A stretch of 40,443 nucleotides of DNA from JBBKWH01 sp037968855 (GTDB taxonomy: Bacteria > Pseudomonadota > Gammaproteobacteria > Pseudomonadales > Moraxellaceae): assembly GCA_037968855.1 (NCBI GenBank), contig JBBKWH010000020.1, positions 1 through 40,443 on the forward strand, read 5' to 3'. Shown piece after piece: positions 8,436 through 15,459 of the stretch. Position 1 is the first letter of the stretch; each line of letters begins with the position of its first letter. The position numbers were made by a program, and so were the translations under genes. Below the pieces are notes generated by a model. It did no database searches and was not told the DNA's origin. It saw nothing but the letters and a program-made list of their open reading frames with translations.

Positions 8436-9380
8436 ATGCGTGCGTTAAAAAAAATACTGATTGCGGTGATCGCAGTTGTGCTGATTGGGGTAATTGCCGT
8501 CATGGGTTGGATTTATGCCATGCCTGAGCAAGCCACCCAGACCATTGTCAATTTGGAGCGTCAACATGCGGGTTTGACACGCCATGAGCTGACCTTGGCC
8601 AGTGGCGAAAAATACGTCTATCTCGAAGGTGGAACCGGCGAGCCGCTGTTACTCCTGCATGGCTTTGGGGCGAATAAAGACAACTTTACCCGTATCGCCG
8701 CCAAGTTGGTGTCGCGCTATCATCTGATTATTCCAGATGAAATGGGCTTTGCAGAATCTAGTCATGACATGGATGCCGACTATCTAACGGATGCCCAAGC
8801 CACACGTCTGCATGAGTTAGTCACGCGTCTTAAGCTGGGCAATGTGCATCTTGGCGGTAACTCGATGGGTGGCCATATTGCCATGGCCTATGCAGCCAAA
8901 TATCCGACCCAGACCAATAGCTTGTGGTTGCTCAACCCTGGTGGGGTATGGAGCGCACCACCGTCTGAGGTGTTTAAAGAATACCATCGTACGGGAGTGC
9001 ATCCACTGTGGGTACACGACAGCGCAGACTTTAAACGGGTGTTCTCGGTGGTGATGAGTGATCCACCCTTTGTGCCTACACCAATCCTCAACGTGATGGC
9101 CCAGCCGAGCATTGCCAACGAAGCACTAGAGCGAAAAATTTTGCCACTGCTGAGTAAAGATGGCATTGAAGGCCGAGTGACTGGATTAATGGTGCCGACT
9201 TTGATTGTGTGGGGTGATGAAGATCGCGTGTTGCATCCAGAGGGTGCGCAAATTTTGCATAAACTGATGCCAAACTCGCGTGTAATCATCATGAAAGGCA
9301 TTGGCCATATGCCGATGCTTGAAGATGTCAGCCAAACTGCACAAGATTATGTGGCGTTTCGCCGCTCGCTGACCCGCTAA
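8436..9380 (+). CDS. Membrane-anchored alpha/beta-hydrolase, triacylglycerol lipase/esterase type
   Basis: A 314-residue alpha/beta-hydrolase. Residues 1-30 form a Lys-started hydrophobic segment (signal anchor or uncleaved signal peptide), which places the enzyme in the periplasm or on the inner membrane. The oxyanion region is LLLLHGFGANKDN, the nucleophile elbow GNSMGG (Ser143), the acid Asp in WGDEDRVL (about 261-263) and the His in GIGHMPM (His291). This layout resembles the Moraxella/Psychrobacter cold-active lipase group; the true substrate cannot be read from sequence. A purine-rich GAGGGG ribosome binding site precedes the ATG. It stands alone between two terminators. Confidence 0.85.
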   Translation: MRALKKILIAVIAVVLIGVIAVMGWIYAMPEQATQTIVNLERQHAGLTRHELTLASGEKYVYLEGGTGEPLLLLHGFGANKDNFTRIAAKLVSRYHLIIPDEMGFAESSHDMDADYLTDAQATRLHELVTRLKLGNVHLGGNSMGGHIAMAYAAKYPTQTNSLWLLNPGGVWSAPPSEVFKEYHRTGVHPLWVHDSADFKRVFSVVMSDPPFVPTPILNVMAQPSIANEALERKILPLLSKDGIEGRVTGLMVPTLIVWGDEDRVLHPEGAQILHKLMPNSRVIIMKGIGHMPMLEDVSQTAQDYVAFRRSLTR

Positions 9381-9399
9381 AACGGGGGATACACTCACA

Positions 9400-9429
9400 A
9401 AAAAGCCCGATTCAGTGATCGGGCTTTTT
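9400..9429. terminator. Bidirectional terminator between lipase and pal
   Basis: AAAAAGCCCGAT (9400-9411) pairs with ATCGGGCTTTTT (9418-9429) around a 6-nt loop. A-run on one side and T-run on the other allow termination of both the plus-strand lipase and the minus-strand tol-pal operon. Confidence 0.88.
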
Positions 9430-9466
9430 GCTGTTGGTGGCATCAATAAGATGCCATCAGCACAGA

Positions 9467-10030
9467 TTATTGGGCAGGTGCCATCGCTTCATATTTGATT
9501 TCGACGCGGCGGTTTTCGGCCCATGCTGCTTCGCTATGACCTTCGTTAACTGGGGTTTCTTTGCCGTAGCTGACGCTTTCGATTTGGCTGTTGTTGGCAC
9601 CATTGGTGACCAAGAATGCCTGCACCGCTTTGGCACGACGCTCGCCCAATGCAAGGTTGTATTCGCGTGTGCCGCGCTCATCGGTGTGACCGACTAAGGT
9701 AACTTTGGCACCGGCAGTTGACGCCAAATAACGTGAGTGTGCGTTCAATGTGCCAAAGTCTTCTTGGCTCAAATCACTGCTGTCATAGCCAAAGTGTACA
9801 ACACGGCTCATGAGGGCGGCTTTCATGGCATCCATTGGGCCATTACCGTTCATGTTTTGGCCATCCATTGCACCATTGCTACCCACACCGTTGGTGTTAG
9901 CACCATTGGCAGCAGTATCGGTTGCTGAGGTGGTTGTGGTGGTGGTGGTTGCTGGCTTTTTGCTTGCACAGCCTGTCATGGCAAGTGCCAAGGCAAGGGC
10001 TGGAACCATCAGTAGTTGAGCGTGTTTCAT
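9467..10030 (-). CDS. pal: Peptidoglycan-associated lipoprotein Pal
   Basis: A 187-residue outer-membrane lipoprotein. The signal peptide ends in a lipobox (LAMTGC), followed by a Lys and a Thr/Ser/Asn/Gly-rich linker, then an OmpA-like peptidoglycan-binding domain with VHFGYDSSDL, LVGHTDERGTREYNLALGERRA and ENRRVEIKY. Pal links the outer membrane to the cell wall and is the partner of TolB and TolA in outer-membrane constriction during division. I chose the ATG at 10030, preceded by GGGAG, over an upstream extension that adds 14 residues before the signal peptide. It is the last gene of the tol-pal cluster; cpoB (ybgF), often next, is not here because a terminator and the lipase follow. The Thr run (8 residues or so) in the linker is low complexity. 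Confidence 0.95.
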   Translation of the reverse strand: MKHAQLLMVPALALALAMTGCASKKPATTTTTTTSATDTAANGANTNGVGSNGAMDGQNMNGNGPMDAMKAALMSRVVHFGYDSSDLSQEDFGTLNAHSRYLASTAGAKVTLVGHTDERGTREYNLALGERRAKAVQAFLVTNGANNSQIESVSYGKETPVNEGHSEAAWAENRRVEIKYEAMAPAQ

Positions 10031-10143
10031 GGAATATACTCCCGTTGATAAAATCAAATCATACAAGCGCATGGTGCTTGAGAATTTATATCCAGCGATA
10101 TGCGTTGTTCAGCAGACTACTGGTTTGTTAGGCCTTTTGATAC

Positions 10144-10168
10144 TGCAAGATTCGTGCAGAATCTTGCA
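10144..10168 (-). promoter_or_regulatory. Stem-loop between tolB and pal
   Basis: TGCAAGATTC (10144-10153) and GAATCTTGCA (10159-10168) form a perfect 10-bp stem with a 5-nt loop, 24 bases after the tolB stop. No T run follows in the minus-strand direction, so it is more likely a partial terminator, RNA-processing or mRNA-stability element that sets pal apart from tolB than a strong terminator. Confidence 0.6.
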
Positions 10169-10192
10169 ATATGTACAAGTTCGATAGACGGT

Positions 10193-11485
10193 TTAACGCA
10201 AAATTGGCGCCCAAGCTGGCTCACGGACTTCGCCTTGTTCACTGGGTAGACGAATACGGAAGCGGCCATCAACTGACATCACCGACAGTAAGCCACGTCC
10301 ACCTTCACGGGTGGCATATACCACCATTTGACCGTTGGGCGAAAAGCTGGGTGATTCATCAAGTGGTGTAGGCGTTAGCACGCTAATGATGCCAGAGGCC
10401 AAGTCCATGACACCAATCTGGAATTGCTGGCCAGATTTACGATGCACCAATGCCAACGATTGACCATCGGCACTCAGACTACCACGAGCATTAAATGAGC
10501 CACTAAAGGTTAGGCGTTTAATGTTACTGCTCGATAAATCATAGCGATAAATTTGCGGTGTGCCGCCACGGTCAGAGGTAAACACAAACGATTTGCCGTC
10601 TGGGGCATAGCGGGCTTCGGTATCAATCGCGCTGTCGTCGGTCAGGCGTTTGATTTTTTTGCTGCTCAAATCCATCAAGTAAATTTCGGGATTACCATCC
10701 ATTGAGGCGGTAAACACCATGCTCTTGCCATCAGGTGAGAACGACGGTGCACCATTTAAGCCCTTAAATGAGGCCAAGGTCACACGCTCTCCGCTAGACA
10801 GTTCTTGCAGATAAATCGCAGGGCGGCCGGTTTCAAACGACACATAGGCGATCTTGCGGCCATCGGGCGTCCATGCTGGAGACAGAATTGGTTCTGGTGA
10901 TTCGAGGACGGTGCGTGGTTGATGGCCGTCACTGTCGGCGACTTGCAGGGTAAAGTGAGGCTTGCCCGCTTTGCGATCTCGCAAGATATAAGCAATCCGC
11001 CCAGAGAAGTCGCCGGGTACACCGGTTAATGCTTGATAGATTTTGTCGGCAATTAAATGGCCCGCTTCACGCATCCGACCGGCTGGCACGTTGATTTGCT
11101 CGCCCAAAATCCGCGTGCCTTTATTGATATCCATCAACTCAAACTGGACTTGAGCATCGTTGCCGACCATGCGTACTTGACCGACCACGACATAGGGCGT
11201 GCCCAGATTTTGCCATGCTTGTAGGTCAATGTCTTGCGAGCGAGTTGGCCGCTCTGGCAGATTGCTTGAACTGGCAAACTTGCCGGAGCGCTGTAAGTCG
11301 GCTTGGATAATCGGCTGTAAGACGCTGTCAGATTCAAATGGCACAATCGCAATTTGTGGTGCTTCTTCAAAGGCTTTGGCAATTTCGATTTGGAGTTCGG
11401 CATGTGCGGTGACTGGTAGCATCATCGACAAGCTACCCATGGCAGTCGTCAACCCAAGTACCAGTAGTTTGAGCTTCATGGTCAT
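10193..11485 (-). CDS. tolB: Tol-Pal system beta-propeller protein TolB
   Basis: A 430-residue periplasmic protein with a cleavable signal peptide (about residues 1-29, ending PVTAHA). An N-terminal domain of about 130 residues precedes a six-bladed propeller seen as repeated segments such as SPAWTPDGRKIAYVSFETGRP, SFSPDGKSMVFTASMDGNPEIYLMDL and RYAPDGKSFVFTSDRGGTPQIYRYDL. TolB binds Pal and is released by energised TolA. The length matches the family. Its ATG shares one base with the tolA stop (TAATG), which implies translational coupling. A second ATG two codons later is also possible. It is followed by a 162-base gap with a stem-loop before pal. Confidence 0.95.
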   Translation of the reverse strand: MTMKLKLLVLGLTTAMGSLSMMLPVTAHAELQIEIAKAFEEAPQIAIVPFESDSVLQPIIQADLQRSGKFASSSNLPERPTRSQDIDLQAWQNLGTPYVVVGQVRMVGNDAQVQFELMDINKGTRILGEQINVPAGRMREAGHLIADKIYQALTGVPGDFSGRIAYILRDRKAGKPHFTLQVADSDGHQPRTVLESPEPILSPAWTPDGRKIAYVSFETGRPAIYLQELSSGERVTLASFKGLNGAPSFSPDGKSMVFTASMDGNPEIYLMDLSSKKIKRLTDDSAIDTEARYAPDGKSFVFTSDRGGTPQIYRYDLSSSNIKRLTFSGSFNARGSLSADGQSLALVHRKSGQQFQIGVMDLASGIISVLTPTPLDESPSFSPNGQMVVYATREGGRGLLSVMSVDGRFRIRLPSEQGEVREPAWAPILR

Positions 11486-12963
11486 TATCCTGTTTTCCTA
11501 AACGTGAAGACGGCGGAGCGAAATTCCTTTTGAAACAAGGCATCGTCGTCGGGTACGGGTAACGGGCTAGAGCGTTCTATGGCGGCTTTAATGCTGGCAT
11601 CGAAGGCGTCGTCACCACTGGATTTGGTAATCAATACCGACAGTACACGGCCATCACTGTTCATGGTAATGCGTACTGTGGCTTTGAGGTCGTCATTGGA
11701 GGGCACACGCCAGTTTTTGCCCACTTTGCTTTGGATGTCAGATTTGAGCTTGCCAACTAAGGCTGCGTTCTCGGCAGCTTGTTGCTTGGCTGCCTGTTTG
11801 TCGGCTTGGCGGTCGGCGTCTTTTTGTGCGACATCACTGCGTAAGTCATCAAACTCGTCGTCGAGTCCTTTGGCAGGTGTGGCCAGCGCTGCGGCTTTTT
11901 TGGCCTGAGCGGCTTTATCAGCCTTTTCTTTTGCGGCTTTGTCGGCTTGATCCGATTTTGCAGCTTTATCCTTGGCGGCTTGATCGGCCTTATCTTTTAT
12001 CGCTTGGTCTGCTTTGGCTTTGGCATCGCGTTCTGCTTTGGCCGCTTTATCTTTTGCGGCTTGATCCGATTTTGCAGCTTTGTCCTTGGCGGCTTGATCA
12101 GCCTTATCTTTTACCGCTTGGTCTGCTTTGGCTTTGGCATCACGTTCTGCCTTTGCTGCTTTGTCTTTGGCTTGTTGGTCGGCCTTGGCTTTTGCATCTG
12201 CTTTGGCTTGTTCGGCGGCCTGTTGTGCTTTTTCGCGCTCGGCTTGTTTTTTGGCCTCTTGTTGTGCGGCGCGTTTGGCGTCCAACGCAGCTTGTTTATC
12301 GGCTTGGGCTTGTTTGGCCTTGGCTTCGGCTTGTTCGGCTTTGCGTTGGGCCAGATCAGCAATGCGTTGTTGCTTGGCGGCTTCACGGGCATCGGCTTTG
12401 GCTTGTGCGGCTGCCTGTTCTGCAGCTTGTTGCGCTGCTTTTCTTTGTGCGGTTTTTGCTTGCTGTTGATCGGCTTGTTGTTGTGCTTTTTCTTGAGCTT
12501 GAGCCACCGCCAGTGCTTTCATTGCGGCAACGTGCTCGGCAATGGATTGGGCTTGTTCTGCTTTGGCCTGTGCTTGTGCAGCAGCTTGAGCGTCTGCTTG
12601 AGCCTGTGCCGCAGCTTGAGCCTCCGCAGCGGCTCTGGCTTGTTCGGCGGCTTGCTGACGGGCGGCTTGTTCTGCTTTGGCTTGTGCAGCAGCGGCTTTG
12701 GCCTGAGATTGATCCGGCACAGCGGGTGCAGGCGTTGGCTCTGCGGTTGCGGGTGGTGGGGCAGGCTCAGGTGTTGGTTGCGCTGGTGCAGGCACACTCT
12801 CGGCAGGAATGATAATGGCCTGAATGTGCTTAGGTGGCTGTGGCATCGGTGGCATTTTAAGCAAACACAAACCACCCAGCAGCAGAACATGTAGCCCCAC
12901 CGTAAATGCAAGGGCAGGACGATTGGTGGTCGATGGGGGTTGTACCATATGCGGCCGCATCAT
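11485..12963 (-). CDS. tolA: Tol-Pal system energy transducer TolA, with a long Ala/Lys/Gln helix
   Basis: A 492-residue inner-membrane protein. Domain I has one transmembrane helix (about residues 17-37) with a short cytoplasmic N-terminus. A Pro-rich stretch (about 38-85) is followed by domain II, about 300 residues of Ala/Lys/Gln/Asp-rich helix. Domain III, the C-terminal globular TonB/TolA-like domain (about 400-492), contains KVGKNWRVPSNDDLKATVRI and ends SAVFTFRKTG. TolA transmits the proton-motive force from TolQR to TolB-Pal. E. coli TolA is about 420 residues, so this one is longer, mainly because of a 114-bp tandem duplication in domain II. Start is 4 bases after tolR stops; its stop overlaps tolB. 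The reverse strand shows long open frames here, which are shadows of the biased composition. Confidence 0.94.
   Translation of the reverse strand: MMRPHMVQPPSTTNRPALAFTVGLHVLLLGGLCLLKMPPMPQPPKHIQAIIIPAESVPAPAQPTPEPAPPPATAEPTPAPAVPDQSQAKAAAAQAKAEQAARQQAAEQARAAAEAQAAAQAQADAQAAAQAQAKAEQAQSIAEHVAAMKALAVAQAQEKAQQQADQQQAKTAQRKAAQQAAEQAAAQAKADAREAAKQQRIADLAQRKAEQAEAKAKQAQADKQAALDAKRAAQQEAKKQAEREKAQQAAEQAKADAKAKADQQAKDKAAKAERDAKAKADQAVKDKADQAAKDKAAKSDQAAKDKAAKAERDAKAKADQAIKDKADQAAKDKAAKSDQADKAAKEKADKAAQAKKAAALATPAKGLDDEFDDLRSDVAQKDADRQADKQAAKQQAAENAALVGKLKSDIQSKVGKNWRVPSNDDLKATVRITMNSDGRVLSVLITKSSGDDAFDASIKAAIERSSPLPVPDDDALFQKEFRSAVFTFRKTG
11947..12174 (-). repeat. 114-bp tandem repeat inside tolA, two near-identical copies
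   Basis: Copies at 11947-12060 and 12061-12174 differ at only a few bases and encode the same 38-residue unit (beginning AKDKAAKAERDAKAK and ending AAKSDQA), differing at a Val/Ile position. Partial further repeats flank them. The period keeps the reading frame, so the length of TolA domain II can change without loss of function. Confidence 0.85.
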
Positions 12964-12967
12964 GTGA

Positions 12968-13414
12968 TCACCGTGCGGTCGGCATTTCGGTCAATAGACC
13001 GACTTGGCGCAGGCCAGATTGTTGCAAACGGGCCATCAGACTGACCACATCACCGTATGGCACGGCCTGATCGCCATTGATCAAGACCATGAGCTGCGCA
13101 TCTTGCTGCTGTAGCGCGGTCAATTTGCTTTGTAGGGTATCCAGATCAATCGCTTCATCGTCGCCATCTCCCACGCGCAAAAAGAACTCACCACCGGCTT
13201 TGACACTGACAATCGCCGGTTGTTGTTGCGAGACCGCAATGGCCTCCGTCGGTGCATCGGGCAGATCCACCGTCAGTCCTGTGGTCAACATCGGTGCAGT
13301 GACCATAAAGATCACCAGCAGCACCAACATGACGTCAATGTATGGCACGACGTTCATATCACTTTTGAGTGGTTTTTTTACCCGTTGAAATGGGCTGTTG
13401 CCGGATAGGGCCAT
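12968..13414 (-). CDS. tolR: Tol-Pal system protein TolR
   Basis: A 148-residue ExbD/TolR protein with one transmembrane helix (about residues 22-44, VVPYIDVMLVLLVIFMVTAP) containing the conserved Asp thought to carry protons (YIDVML). A periplasmic domain follows. TolR forms the proton-driven motor with TolQ and works on TolA. It starts 2 bases after the tolQ stop and ends 4 bases before the tolA start, so the three genes are tightly coupled. Confidence 0.95.
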   Translation of the reverse strand: MALSGNSPFQRVKKPLKSDMNVVPYIDVMLVLLVIFMVTAPMLTTGLTVDLPDAPTEAIAVSQQQPAIVSVKAGGEFFLRVGDGDDEAIDLDTLQSKLTALQQQDAQLMVLINGDQAVPYGDVVSLMARLQQSGLRQVGLLTEMPTAR

Positions 13415-13416
13415 AA

Positions 13417-14094
13417 TTAAATGGCCTCGCGTTGCAACAAACCGCTCATTTCTTCGGCAAACAAGGCGCGATGGGTATAGACCGCTTCGGCACGGGCGCT
13501 GTAACGGTTAAACGCCAGTACCGCTGGAATCGCAGCAAACAGGCCAATCGCCGTGGCGATCAACGCTTCTGCAATACCCGGTGCAACGGTGGCCAAGGTC
13601 GCTTGTTGCACCATCGACAGGCCCATAAAGGCATTCATAATGCCCCAAACCGTACCAAACAGACCGATATAAGGCGAGACTGAACCAATGCTGGCAAGAG
13701 TAGCCGTGCCATCTTCAAGGGCATTTTGTTGACGAGAGAGCGCCACACGCATCATGCGTTCGGTGCCGGTGACGACTTCTTCTTTGCTGGCCTGTTTTTG
13801 GCGCAGTTTTAAAAATTCAGAAAATCCTTCATAAAACACCACCTCCAAACCATGCCGGCTGGGCTTGGTTTGCACATTTTGGTACAACGTTTTGAGCTCT
13901 GCACCAGACCAAAACACTTTTTCGAAGTGTTGATCATCACGCTCGGCACGGCGCAAAGTTTGTTCTAGACGGGCGATCAAATACCAGCCATAGACCGATG
14001 CCAAAATCAGCACCAGCATCACCAGTTTGACCACTAGGCTTGCGTGTAAAATCAGGTCAATAGGATTCATCGAAGTGGGCATGTCAAAGGTCAC
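13417..14094 (-). CDS. tolQ: Tol-Pal system protein TolQ
   Basis: A 225-residue ExbB/TolQ inner-membrane proton-channel subunit. Three transmembrane helices are visible: about residues 13-38 (LILHASLVVKLVMLVLILASVYGW), 135-160 (IGSVSPYIGLFGTVWGIMNAF) and 170-195 (PGIAEALIATAIGLFAAIPAVLAFNRY), the last two carrying the family GLFGTVWGI and EALIATAIGLFAAIP signatures. It is the first gene of the tight tolQRAB block. The ATG at 14094 is used here; MPTSM or MNPIDL a few codons later could also be the start. Confidence 0.95.
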   Translation of the reverse strand: MTFDMPTSMNPIDLILHASLVVKLVMLVLILASVYGWYLIARLEQTLRRAERDDQHFEKVFWSGAELKTLYQNVQTKPSRHGLEVVFYEGFSEFLKLRQKQASKEEVVTGTERMMRVALSRQQNALEDGTATLASIGSVSPYIGLFGTVWGIMNAFMGLSMVQQATLATVAPGIAEALIATAIGLFAAIPAVLAFNRYSARAEAVYTHRALFAEEMSGLLQREAI

Positions 14095-14119
14095 AATAGG
14101 CTATAAAGTCAAAAAAATC

Positions 14120-14164
14120 GGTCTAGGTCTTAAGCTGCCAAAGTTAAGCAGCAAGATTTAGACC
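14120..14164 (-). promoter_or_regulatory. Long hairpin in the ybgC-tolQ gap
   Basis: The arms 14120-14138 (starting GGTCTAGGTCTT) and 14148-14164 (ending AAGATTTAGACC) pair around a 9-nt loop, with GCTGC/GCAGC at the top, a 2-nt bulge and two mismatches. It fills half of the 86-base gap between ybgC and tolQ. No T run follows, so attenuation or RNA processing that lets tolQRAB be expressed differently from ybgC is the more likely role. Confidence 0.5.
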
Positions 14165-14180
14165 AGTCTACGTTCACACG

Positions 14181-14633
14181 TTACGGTGGTGGGTCTATGC
14201 TTGGCGTTGCTTTGGTCATATCCGTTGCCGTCAATGCCTCAACAATCAAGCCGCGAATCTGATCGGGGATGCGGCGTGGGCGCATATCCGCACCTAAGCA
14301 GGCTAACGACACCTCGATATCGGCCAGCAGCATTCCATCACGATGAATCTGTTGCTGCAAGGTGAACGATGCCGATTGGCACCGACTAGCGCGAATAGAC
14401 ACCTGTAATAAGTCATCCATCCGTGCGGGCTGTCGATACTCAATGCTTAGTCGATGAACCACAAACATAAACTGACCATCCAAGAGATAATGATCAATCC
14501 CTTGAGCGCGTAGCCACTCGGTTCTGGCGCGTTCACAGAACTTGATGTGATTGGCATGATAGACAATCCCACCCGCATCTGTGTCTTCGATATACACCCG
14601 TATGGGGAATACAAACGTCATTGCCGCTGCCAT
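14181..14633 (-). CDS. ybgC: Acyl-CoA thioesterase YbgC (hot-dog fold)
   Basis: A 150-residue 4-hydroxybenzoyl-CoA thioesterase-family protein. The signature VYIEDTDAGGIVYHANHIKFCERARTEWLR with the catalytic Asp (YEDTDAGG type) lies near residues 12-40. YbgC proteins hydrolyse acyl-CoA or acyl-ACP thioesters and interact with phospholipid-synthesis enzymes; the gene conventionally leads the tol-pal operon, as it does here. The start at 14633 gives MAAAMTFVF; the second ATG, four codons on, matches the family N-terminus equally well. The last 15 residues (TKATPSIDPPP) are a non-conserved tail. Confidence 0.92.
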   Translation of the reverse strand: MAAAMTFVFPIRVYIEDTDAGGIVYHANHIKFCERARTEWLRAQGIDHYLLDGQFMFVVHRLSIEYRQPARMDDLLQVSIRASRCQSASFTLQQQIHRDGMLLADIEVSLACLGADMRPRRIPDQIRGLIVEALTATDMTKATPSIDPPP

Positions 14634-14775
14634 CCTGCTACCGGTTACGCTTGGCGGCTATTCTGCAATGGCTGTGTGAAAAAACCAATCATTCAGCGGG
14701 TTAAACGGTTGTAAAAGTGTGGAGTTGCGGCGGAGATTGATACAGCAATCGTAGCGCACACTGTGGGTCGTTTAT

Positions 14776-15324
14776 TTAATGATCAAACGGATCTGGCTTG
14801 CTTAAAAAAGACAACATGTCGCTTTTGTTGGGTTGTTGATGTAGCCAGTCATGCAGGCGTTTGAGTTCGCTAAAATGCTCACCAAAACGTTGCTGATAAA
14901 TGCTGGTTAAACGTGCTTTTGAGGCGTCTTTACGCACTTGGCTTTGCCATGGGGCGGTAAAGACCAAGTGGATTTCATCATGCAGATTGCGCCCCTTAAG
15001 CGCCTCCCATTCATGATGGTCTAGCCAAATGCCGTCGCATGCGGCACATTGATCAAGCGTGACTTGCGTGTCATGGCCAACCTCGTAACGCAACATAATG
15101 CGCACACAGCTTGGGCAGAGCTTGGCGTGTTGTGTGTCGGCCAGCTCTAGGGTTGGGCCTTCATAGGGTTTTTCGCTCAGTCGGGCGGGTTGTTGATCTA
15201 GCCACGCAAAGTATTGGTCTGCGTTAAGCCAGTTGCCATCGCAGGTCGAGCAATGTTGGGCTGGCAGTTGGTTGTCAAGGGAAGAGGGTCGAAGCGTATT
15301 GGTTTTGCAGGCGGGGCAGTGCAT
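14776..15324 (-). CDS. Double zinc-ribbon (TFIIB-type) protein
   Basis: A 182-residue protein with two tandem zinc ribbons of the zf-TFIIB kind: Cys3/Cys6 with Cys25/Cys28 (HCPAC, HCSTCDGNWL) and Cys70/Cys73 with Cys93/Cys96 (LCPSC, QCAACDGIWLDHHEWEAL). The xCDGxWLD pattern after each second cysteine pair is characteristic. The C-terminal half (about 105-182) is helical and charged, with no recognised domain. Its role is unknown; related proteins are annotated only as zinc-ribbon or zf-TFIIB proteins. It lies upstream of ybgC on the same strand, 142 bases away, and could be cotranscribed. Confidence 0.8.
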   Translation of the reverse strand: MHCPACKTNTLRPSSLDNQLPAQHCSTCDGNWLNADQYFAWLDQQPARLSEKPYEGPTLELADTQHAKLCPSCVRIMLRYEVGHDTQVTLDQCAACDGIWLDHHEWEALKGRNLHDEIHLVFTAPWQSQVRKDASKARLTSIYQQRFGEHFSELKRLHDWLHQQPNKSDMLSFLSKPDPFDH

Positions 15325-15459
15325 ATAAGTTTGGTCTCTATTGAGGTTAATGATCAGATGAAAAACAGTGGTTTAAGCCTAGACTATATGCTTAACATAA
15401 TCGAATGACCGCATTAGTCGCAAGAGGGCATCACTTTCTTAGTGCATCAAGTTGACAAG

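Noticed and set aside
11826..12894. Long plus-strand open frames (over 300 codons) opposite tolA
   Set aside because: They are Leu/Arg/Trp- or Gly/Phe/Leu-rich shadows of the Ala/Lys/Gln helix of TolA, with no domain, while TolA is complete and in a conserved operon.
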